DNA from: DASXBA01 sp036406475
Lineage (GTDB): Bacteria > Actinomycetota > Thermoleophilia > Solirubrobacterales > Thermoleophilaceae
Assembly: GCA_036406475.1 (NCBI GenBank)
Contig: DASXBA010000089.1
Span: 1 to 10,636, forward strand
Length of the DNA stretch: 10,636 bases
Direction: 5' to 3'
Shown piece by piece: positions 5,815 to 10,636 of the stretch; positions within the stretch are counted from its first letter, which is position 1; each line of letters begins with the position of its first letter. The notes beneath the pieces are model-generated. The model made no database searches and was not told where the DNA came from. It worked only from the letters and a program-made list of their open reading frames with translations. Both the position numbers and the translations under genes were made by a program.

Positions 5815-6582
5815 CTAGGCCCGCAGCTTGTACCCGCGCGCGAACAGCCGGTAATTGAGCATGAAGAGCGCGAAGGTCGCGACCGTCAGCAGGACCAGCG
5901 ACAACCCGATGCTCGTCTCGGTGTAGCCGAGGAAGCCGTAGCGGACCAGCGCGATCATGTAGTAGATCGGGTTGAAGCGGGTCAGCGTCTCGAACGGCTC
6001 CGGCAGCAGCGAGGCCGAGTAGAAGACGCCGCCGAGGAAGATCAGCGGCTGGAGCACGAAGGTCTGCGCGGTCGAGACGTCGTCGAACTGCTCCGCCCGC
6101 ACTCCGATGAGGACGCCCACCTGGGCGAAGAAGAAGCCGACGAGGAACAGCCCGGGGATCAGCACCAGCACGTGCTCGACAGGGATGTCGACGAGCACCG
6201 CAGACGCGCAGAAGGTCAGTACGGCCACGATCATCCCGCGCAGGAACCCGCCGAGCGAGAAGGCCAGCAGCAGCTCGGCGGGCGACGCCGGCGACGAGAG
6301 CTGGTCGTCGATCGCCCGCTGGAACTTCTGCTGGAGGATCGAGCTCGAGTTGTTCGAGAAGGCGTTGAGCGCCCAGGCCATCATGATCAGCCCGGGGATC
6401 ACGAAGACCACGTAGTCGAAGCCGTGCAGCGTCTTGATCCGTGAGCCGAGGGCGGCCCCGAAGACCGAGATGTAGAGGAAGGTCTCCAGCAGCGGCGCGG
6501 CGACCGTCTGGCGCTTGATCTTCAGGAAGCGGTTGACCTCACGCCGCACGAGCGTGAGGAAGCGGATCTGCCGCGGGCTCAC
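5815..6582 (-). CDS. ABC-2 type exporter permease (YadH-like)
   Basis: 255 residues with about six membrane spans, the usual ABC-2 permease size. The N-terminal cytoplasmic segment (RQIRFLTLVRREVNRFLKIKRQT) leads into helix 1. The family stretch around FQRAIDDQLSSPASPAELLLAF is the coupling segment that contacts the ATPase. FLGGVFYSASLLPEP and FNPIYYMIALVRYGFLG near the C-terminus are typical of the ABC-2 membrane family, including NodJ and YadH. It starts at GTG within GTGA, overlapping the TGA stop of the ATPase gene by 4 nt, which indicates translational coupling and a stoichiometric transporter. The likely function is ATP-driven export of a lipid, polymer or drug; the substrate is unknown. 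The stop is 2 nt from that of the convergent GFA gene. Confidence 0.92.
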   Translation of the reverse strand: MSPRQIRFLTLVRREVNRFLKIKRQTVAAPLLETFLYISVFGAALGSRIKTLHGFDYVVFVIPGLIMMAWALNAFSNNSSSILQQKFQRAIDDQLSSPASPAELLLAFSLGGFLRGMIVAVLTFCASAVLVDIPVEHVLVLIPGLFLVGFFFAQVGVLIGVRAEQFDDVSTAQTFVLQPLIFLGGVFYSASLLPEPFETLTRFNPIYYMIALVRYGFLGYTETSIGLSLVLLTVATFALFMLNYRLFARGYKLRA

Positions 6583-7343
6583 GCCACGTCGCTCTCGACG
6601 TGGGCGCGCGACAGCTCCTTGCGCCCCACGAGCTCGAGGTAGGCGTCCTCCAGGCTCGTCACGCCGTACTCGCCGGCCAGCGACTCGCTCGTCCCGCAGG
6701 CCACGATCTGCCCGTGGTTGATGAAGGCGATGCGGTCGCAGAGCTGTTCCGCCTCCTCGAGGTAATGCGTTGTGAGCAGGATCGTGGTGCCCTCGGTGTT
6801 GATCCGCTGTACGTAGTGCCAGAGCTCGAGCCGCAGCTCGACGTCGACGCCCGCAGTGGGCTCGTCGAGAATCAGGAGCCGCGGCCGGTGCATCAGGGCG
6901 CGCGCCAGCACCAGTCGCCGCTTCATGCCCCCTGAGAGCGTGCGCGTGCGCTCGTCCTTCTTGGACGTCAGCGAGAACGTGTCGAGCAGCTCCTTCGCCC
7001 GCTCCTTTCGCTCTCCGCGCGGCATCCCGAAGTAGCCGCCGTGGTAGTCGAGCGTCTCCTCGACCGTGAGGAACCAGTCGATGTTGAGCTCCTGCGGCGA
7101 GAGACCGACCGCCAGCCGGGCCTCCTCGTAGTTCTGGATCGCGTCGTGTCCGAAGATCTCGATCGATCCCGACGTGGGCTGCGCCAGTCCGGTCGAGCAG
7201 TGGATGAGCGTCGACTTGCCCGCGCCGTTGGGGCCGAGGAGACCGAAGAACTCGCCCTGCTCGATTTCGAGCGAGACCGAGCGCAGCGCCTCGACGCCGG
7301 TGTCGTAGCGCTTGACGAGATCGCTGATGCGGAGTGCGGCCAT
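6579..7343 (-). CDS. ABC-2 type exporter ATP-binding protein (YadG-like)
   Basis: 254 residues, a complete nucleotide-binding domain. Walker A GPNGAGKST is at 37-45, the Q-loop Gln85 in LSPQE, the signature LSGGMKRR at 137-144, Walker B LLILDEP at 157-163 (Glu162 catalytic), the D-loop AGVD at 165-168, and the switch His194 in TTHYLEEAE. It powers the permease encoded immediately downstream, probably as a 2+2 complex at the inner membrane. The ATG is only 7 nt after the 3' end of the tRNA-Arg gene on the same strand. No Shine-Dalgarno fits between them, so translation is probably leaderless-like or relies on GGGGCG within the tRNA acceptor strand. MAALRISDLVKRYDTG is a typical N-terminus for the family, supporting this start. 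Confidence 0.95.
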   Translation of the reverse strand: MAALRISDLVKRYDTGVEALRSVSLEIEQGEFFGLLGPNGAGKSTLIHCSTGLAQPTSGSIEIFGHDAIQNYEEARLAVGLSPQELNIDWFLTVEETLDYHGGYFGMPRGERKERAKELLDTFSLTSKKDERTRTLSGGMKRRLVLARALMHRPRLLILDEPTAGVDVELRLELWHYVQRINTEGTTILLTTHYLEEAEQLCDRIAFINHGQIVACGTSESLAGEYGVTSLEDAYLELVGRKELSRAHVESDVA

Positions 7344-7350
7344 GATGGAG

Positions 7351-7424
<74 letters not shown>

Positions 7425-7434
7425 TGGTGAGCAG

Positions 7435-7440
7435 AGGGTA
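7435..7440 (-). promoter_or_regulatory. Possible -10 box (TACCCT) for the tRNA-Arg gene
   Basis: TACCCT on the minus strand fits TANNNT and ends 10 nt before the tRNA 5' end, a suitable distance for a short pre-tRNA leader. No good -35 is visible, and the tRNA may instead be cut from the upstream operon transcript (26-nt gap). Confidence 0.3.
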
Positions 7441-7450
7441 ACCCCCGGGC

Positions 7451-8050
7451 TCACTCCTCCTCGTAGAGCGACTCCTTCGCCAGCTCCATTCCCTTGGGCC
7501 CGTAGAGGCGGACCTCGATGAAGTCGCCCGTGTAGTCGTCGAGCGAGATCAGGGTGAAGCGGTCGTCGACGAGCTCGCACTGGTCGGTGGTGGTCGGCCC
7601 GAGCTCCGTGGTGGCCACGGCGCCGTTCTGCACGATCGCCACGCCCCAGACGAGCGTGACCTTGCCGCGGCGCCCCTGGGAGCCGCGCCAGTGACCGATC
7701 TCGAGGTCGGAGAGGTCGAGCTGCCAGTCGGGGTTGGCCTCGGCCGTGTCCTCCGTGAAGTAGGCGTCGGCGCTGAAGTCGGTTGCCTGGGCGCCCTCGT
7801 GCTCGCGCGCGTAGGACACATAGCCGCACACCTCGCCCTCCCCGGCGGGCGCCGTGACCGGGACGTAGGCGCGGCCGTCGAAGGAGCGGTCGGGGAACCA
7901 GGCGAGCTCGCCCACCTCCTGCTCGCCGGTCTCGCTCGCCACCGCCTGGAGGAAGTGCTCTGCGAGCGCCTCCTCCCAGCGGCCGTAGGGCAGCGGCTCC
8001 TGCGGCGGCTCGGCCGCGAACATCGGAATCGGGCGCTCGGAGGGCGGCAT
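7451..8050 (-). CDS. Acidic protein of unknown function, 199 aa
   Basis: I do not recognise this protein. It has a Pro-rich N-terminus (MPPSERPIPMFAAEPPQEPL), then an apparently alpha-helical stretch (YGRWEEALAEHFLQAVASE). A beta-rich body follows with WFPDRSFDGRAYVPVTA, VTLVWGVAIVQNGAVATTE and FIEVRLYGPKG. The C-terminus is acidic (LAKESLYEEE). There is no signal peptide or membrane span, so it is probably cytoplasmic. Two Cys are present (VCGYV and DQCEL). The gene follows the GalT-like gene by 13 nt on the same strand, so co-transcription is likely, although a TAGGGT box (8061-8066) overlapping the GalT stop could be an internal -10. A second in-frame ATG (8023) lies nine codons in; neither start has a strong Shine-Dalgarno. 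G/C-ending codons throughout support real coding. Confidence 0.75.
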   Translation of the reverse strand: MPPSERPIPMFAAEPPQEPLPYGRWEEALAEHFLQAVASETGEQEVGELAWFPDRSFDGRAYVPVTAPAGEGEVCGYVSYAREHEGAQATDFSADAYFTEDTAEANPDWQLDLSDLEIGHWRGSQGRRGKVTLVWGVAIVQNGAVATTELGPTTTDQCELVDDRFTLISLDDYTGDFIEVRLYGPKGMELAKESLYEEE

Positions 8051-8063
8051 GCGACGCCGGACC

Positions 8064-9059
8064 CTACTTATCCGCCTCCCGCAGCTGCTCTGCTGCCCGC
8101 TCGGGCGTGAGGACGTTGAGGTGTACGCCGGTGCCCACCTCGAGCCCGGCGAGGTGGGCGAGCCGTGGGAAGACGTCGATCCGCCAGCAGAAGCGCTCGG
8201 CGCCTCGCGGGGCTGTGCGGACCCACATGTTGAGCGGCGGCGGGGCGCCGAGGATCGTGCTCAGCCGCCCCAGCAGGTCGCGCAAAAGCGAGGCGCCCGT
8301 CACGCCGTCGTCCTCGAAGCGAGCCCGCGGCAGGCGCGGCACGAGCTGCACCTGGAAGGGCACCGCCGAGGCGAACGGGCAGATCGCCACCACCTCGTCG
8401 TCGACCGCCACGAGGCGCTCGCGCCGGCGCACCTCCTGCTGCACCAGGTCCTCGAGCAGGTTGCGGCCCTCGGTGCGGTCGGAGTAGGCGGTGAAGCGCT
8501 CGCGCTCACGCGCCACCGCCGCGGGCACGAACGGCAGCGCGTAGAGCTGGGCGTGCGTATGGGGGAGCGAGGCGCCTGCCTCCTGGCCCTCGTTGACGAT
8601 CAGGTGGACCAGGGCCGCCTCCGGATGCGCGGACATGCGCTCGCGCCAGACGCCCATCGCCTCGGCCAGCTCGTCCGCGCTGAGGTCGGCCAGCGACGAG
8701 ACCGGCCGCGGGTTGTTCACGATCACCTCGTGCGCGCCGGCGGCCGGCCTGGCCGTGAACAGCTCAGGCTCGCCGCGGGCCGGTGGCTCCGGGACCTCGT
8801 AGTCGTCCCCGGCAAGGGCCGGATAGAGGTTGGGCACGACCCGCACCTTCCAGCCGGGAGTGTCCCGCCCGCCGCCGTTCGGGCGCAGCGCGTAGACCTC
8901 CGGCGGCGTCTGGCCCTCGTGGCCCTCGAGGAACGGGTCGCGCTCGGGGTCGATCGGCGGGCGCTCGCCGACGGAGAGGAAGGCGCCCGGCCGGTCGCCC
9001 CTCTCCCCGGCCACGATCACCCGCAGCCCCGAGATCGGATCGACCCTGAGCTCAGGCAA
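8064..9059 (-). CDS. galT: Galactose-1-phosphate uridylyltransferase-like nucleotidyltransferase
   Basis: 331 residues, normal length for GalT, a HIT-superfamily enzyme that moves UMP between hexose 1-phosphates through a uridylyl-His intermediate. Visible: PELRVDPISGLRVIVAGERG at 2-21, matching the LRKDPVTGRWVI start of the family; KVRVVPNLYPAL at 71-82; and the active site H-T-H-A-Q-L at 167-172, where His169 is the expected nucleophile and Gln171 its partner. The C-terminus (LEVGTGVHLNVLTPERAAEQLRE) is also of the GalT type. The zinc site is gone: where CPFC is expected there is DPFL (Asp41, Leu44), and the third ligand position is Pro119. The TTG start has GGAG 7 nt upstream and lies 8 nt inside the end of the GNAT gene, so the two are coupled. 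GalT is likely, but a related sugar-phosphate nucleotidyltransferase or phosphorylase cannot be excluded. Confidence 0.85.
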   Translation of the reverse strand: MPELRVDPISGLRVIVAGERGDRPGAFLSVGERPPIDPERDPFLEGHEGQTPPEVYALRPNGGGRDTPGWKVRVVPNLYPALAGDDYEVPEPPARGEPELFTARPAAGAHEVIVNNPRPVSSLADLSADELAEAMGVWRERMSAHPEAALVHLIVNEGQEAGASLPHTHAQLYALPFVPAAVARERERFTAYSDRTEGRNLLEDLVQQEVRRRERLVAVDDEVVAICPFASAVPFQVQLVPRLPRARFEDDGVTGASLLRDLLGRLSTILGAPPPLNMWVRTAPRGAERFCWRIDVFPRLAHLAGLEVGTGVHLNVLTPERAAEQLREADK

Positions 9060-9477
9060 GGCGCTTCTCCATCGTCACGTGACCGATCCCCTCCTCGACG
9101 AACTCCGGTCCCTGCTCCAGATACCCGCCGCGCTCGTAGAGCGAGCGGGCGCCGAGCTGCGCGTGCAGCGAGATCCGGCGGGCACCGGCCGCCAGGGCCT
9201 CGCGCTCCGCCTGAGCCAGGATCGCCGCGCCCACGCCGCGTCCGCGCAGGTCCTGCTCCACCGCCATGCGGCCGAGCCGGGCGATGTCGCCCTGGTACAC
9301 GATCCTGCACGTTCCCACCACCTGCCCGTCCTCGACGGCCACCAGGTGGGTGGCCTCGTGGTCGCGCCCGTCGCGGTCCGCCTCCGGCCTCACGCCCTGC
9401 TCAACGGCGAAGACGCGCTCGCGCAGCCCCAGGGCGGCGGCGATCTCCTCGTCGGACTGGGCGAGCCGTACGTCCAG
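9052..9477 (-). CDS. GNAT family N-acetyltransferase, probable CTG start
   Basis: Read from CTG at 9477 the protein has 141 residues. DVRLAQSDEEIAAALGLRERVFAVEQGV (2-29, contiguous) supplies the first strand and helix of the GNAT fold. The middle strands are THLVAVEDGQVVGTCRIV, and the acetyl-CoA loop is D-L-R-G-R-G-V-G near 76-83 within motif A (RMAVEQDLRGRGVGAAIL). Motif B lies in ARSLYERGGYLEQG. The family acetylates amines of small molecules or proteins. The first conventional start is the GTG at 9393, which would cut off the RxxVFxxEQ segment and leave 113 residues. No ATG, GTG or TTG lies between it and the upstream in-frame stop (9529-9531). TAGAGT ends exactly 7 nt before the CTG. The gene is divergent from the DHH gene and overlaps the GalT-like gene by 8 nt. 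Confidence 0.8.
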   Translation of the reverse strand: MDVRLAQSDEEIAAALGLRERVFAVEQGVRPEADRDGRDHEATHLVAVEDGQVVGTCRIVYQGDIARLGRMAVEQDLRGRGVGAAILAQAEREALAAGARRISLHAQLGARSLYERGGYLEQGPEFVEEGIGHVTMEKRLA

Positions 9478-9484
9478 AGGCTCA

Positions 9485-9490
9485 ACTCTA
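9485..9490 (-). promoter_or_regulatory. -10 box (TAGAGT) for a leaderless GNAT-galT transcript
   Basis: TAGAGT fits TANNNT and ends 7 nt before the CTG at 9477, the same spacing as TACGAT before the GTG of the GFA gene. It supports a leaderless transcript starting at that CTG. No clear -35 is seen. Confidence 0.4.
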
Positions 9491-9511
9491 AGCCGCGACC
9501 TGCCGAAAGAG

Positions 9512-10459
9512 ATGCCAGTGGAGGAGACCTACCGACTGGTAACCCGGAGCGACTTCGACGGTCTCGTCTGCGCCGCTCTCCTGAAGCAGCTGCACATCCT
9601 CGGGGACATCAAGTTCGTCCACCCCAAGGACGTGCAGGACGGCAAGGTCGAGATCGGCCCGGGCGACATCACCACCAACCTCCCCTACTGCCCGGGCGCC
9701 CACCTGGCCTTCGACCACCACTCGAGCGAGACCAAGCGGCTCGACGGCACGGCGGCCAACCACGTGATCGATCCCGAGGCCGACTCCGCCGCGCGCGTGG
9801 TCTACGACTTCTACGGCGGCCGCGACCGCTTCCCCGAGATCAGCGTGGAGATGATGGAGGCGGTCGACAAGGCCGACTCCGCGCGCTTCTCCCTCGACGA
9901 GATCCGCGACCCGCAGGGCTGGGTGCTGCTCAGCTTCCTGATGGACCCACGCACGGGCCTCGGCCGCTTCCGCGACTTCCGGATCTCGAACTACAACCTG
10001 ATGATGGAGCTGATCGACTTCTGCATCTCGCACTCGATCGACGAGATCCTCGACCTGCCGGACGTGGAGGAGCGGATCGAGGTCTACCGCGAGCACAGCG
10101 AGAAGGCCGTCGAGCAGATCCAGCGCTGCTCAACGGTGCACGACAACCTCGTGGTGCTCGACCTCCGCGACGAGGAGGTCATCCACCCCACCAACCGCTT
10201 CATGATCTACGCGCTCTATCCCGACTGCAACGTCTCGATGCACGTGATCTGGGGGCTGAAGAAGCAGAACACGGTCTTCGCCACGGGCAAGTCGATCGTC
10301 AACCGCTCGAGCGAGACGGACATCGGCGACCTGATGCTCGAGTACGGCGGCGGCGGTCACCACGCGGCCGGCACCTGCCAGATCGACAACGAGCGCGCAG
10401 AGGCCGTGCAGGCCGAGCTGGTCCGGCGGATCACATCGGCCGAGCCGGTCGCGGTCTAG
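9512..10459 (+). CDS. DHH/DHHA1 family phosphoesterase (exopolyphosphatase-related)
   Basis: 315 residues. Motif I is TRSDFDGLVCAALL with Asp14 and Asp16. The DHH signature FDHHSSE has Asp68-His69-His70. A further acidic motif is likely at AVDKADSARFS. The DHHA1 C-terminal substrate-binding signature GGGGHHAAGTCQ is at 279-290. Such enzymes use Mn2+ or Mg2+ to cleave phosphoester or phosphoanhydride bonds: RecJ acts on DNA, PPX1/PPase on polyphosphate, NrnA/GdpP types on nanoRNA and cyclic dinucleotides. There is no membrane, PAS or GGDEF domain, so GdpP is ruled out. The form TRSDFDG, instead of the more usual DxDADG, marks a branch annotated as exopolyphosphatase-related with no firm substrate. 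The start ATG has only a weak AAAGAG next to it; a GTG two codons later (9518) is an alternative. It is divergent from GNAT, with 34 nt between the starts. Confidence 0.9.
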   Translation: MPVEETYRLVTRSDFDGLVCAALLKQLHILGDIKFVHPKDVQDGKVEIGPGDITTNLPYCPGAHLAFDHHSSETKRLDGTAANHVIDPEADSAARVVYDFYGGRDRFPEISVEMMEAVDKADSARFSLDEIRDPQGWVLLSFLMDPRTGLGRFRDFRISNYNLMMELIDFCISHSIDEILDLPDVEERIEVYREHSEKAVEQIQRCSTVHDNLVVLDLRDEEVIHPTNRFMIYALYPDCNVSMHVIWGLKKQNTVFATGKSIVNRSSETDIGDLMLEYGGGGHHAAGTCQIDNERAEAVQAELVRRITSAEPVAV

Positions 10460-10471
10460 CGACCTACGTAG

Positions 10472-10490
10472 AAACCGCGTAGACGCGTTT
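10472..10490. repeat. Near-palindrome AAACCGCGT-AG-ACGCGTTT
   Basis: The arms match except for one extra C in the left arm. The core CGCGT-AG-ACGCG (10476-10487) is perfect. With a 2-nt centre it cannot form a good RNA hairpin, so a dimeric-regulator operator is more plausible than a terminator. It lies 13 nt after the DHH stop and 34 nt before the next start. CTACGTAG (10464-10471), another palindrome, sits directly upstream. Confidence 0.35.
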
Positions 10491-10524
10491 GCGGTAGGCG
10501 CTCCCCCGTGCGAGGGTCTGTGCG

Positions 10525-10636
10525 ATGGCCATCGGCCGTGCCCTTCCGCTTGCAGTCGCGCTGGGGCTGGTGCTTACGGGCAATGCCCTGGCCGCGGACG
10601 CCGACCTGGACCCGAGCTTCTCTGGCGACGGGACGG
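10525..10636 (+). CDS. Exported delta-60-type repeat protein, 3'-truncated
   Basis: Only 37 codons are inside the window. The N-terminus is a signal peptide (MAIGRALPLAVALGLVLTGN) ending in a type I signal-peptidase site ALA-AD near residue 24. It is followed by DLDPSFSGDGT, the opening phrase of delta-60 repeat proteins (LDPSFGGDG), which form beta-propeller-like secreted or surface proteins and are abundant in Solirubrobacterales. The ATG has GAGGG about 8 nt upstream. The rest, and hence the number of repeats and any C-terminal domain, lies beyond the window edge. Function is unknown for most members. Confidence 0.7.
   Translation, partial: MAIGRALPLAVALGLVLTGNALAADADLDPSFSGDGT

Noticed and set aside
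7425..7450. GGGTTACCC as a terminator between the unknown gene and the tRNA
   Set aside because: Stem of 3-4 bp with a 3-nt loop and no T-run; more likely just the setting of the TACCCT box.
8049..9491. 480-codon plus-strand open frame opposite the GalT-like and GNAT genes
   Set aside because: Arg/Ala/Pro/His-rich with no motif. The minus strand carries GalT and GNAT signatures.

Overview
The window is very GC-rich, with G or C at almost every third codon position. It looks like a chromosomal segment of a high-GC actinobacterium, most likely class Thermoleophilia (Solirubrobacterales and relatives). That placement is inferred from protein style: an Arg-rich secreted esterase, a signal peptide followed by a delta-60-type repeat start, GTG/TTG starts, and TANNNT boxes just before start codons. 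There are 14 protein genes, two of them cut by the window edges, and one tRNA. No gene-free stretch exceeds about 105 bases, and I saw no IS element, integrase or CRISPR array.

Left part (1-1767): the 3' part of a secreted alpha/beta-hydrolase (+) meets a small lipoprotein gene (-) tail to tail, their stop codons sharing the palindrome CTAG.

Centre-left (1796-5291), the most interesting region: an ECF sigma factor of the SigG-like type with a fused SnoaL-like C-terminal domain (-) is flanked by a VOC/glyoxalase-fold gene downstream (-), a second, divergent VOC gene (+), and a 14-TM DHA2 drug exporter (+). Each of these three neighbours is preceded by the same two-block element, CGAT(G/T)AGTTTCG-N11-GGTC, with identical spacing. 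This is the geometry of an ECF promoter (about 16 bp between GAT(G/T)AG and GGTC). The simplest reading is a compact local regulon: the sigma factor switches on two VOC proteins, an efflux pump and possibly the lipoprotein, as a detoxification or resistance module. The sigma gene itself does not carry the box.

Centre-right (5396-7424): a GFA-type zinc protein (+) converges on a two-gene ABC-2 exporter (-). The ATPase starts only 7 nt after the 3' end of a tRNA-Arg(CCT) gene on the same strand, so its mRNA probably arises by tRNA processing or readthrough.

Right part (7451-10636): on the minus strand a GNAT acetyltransferase, a GalT-like nucleotidyltransferase lacking the usual zinc ligands, and an acidic protein of unknown function form a tight operon leading into the tRNA. 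The GNAT gene has no ATG/GTG/TTG start that would include its conserved N-terminus, so it probably starts at CTG. Divergent from it is a DHH/DHHA1 phosphoesterase (+). The window ends in the first 37 codons of an exported protein that begins like a delta-60 repeat protein.
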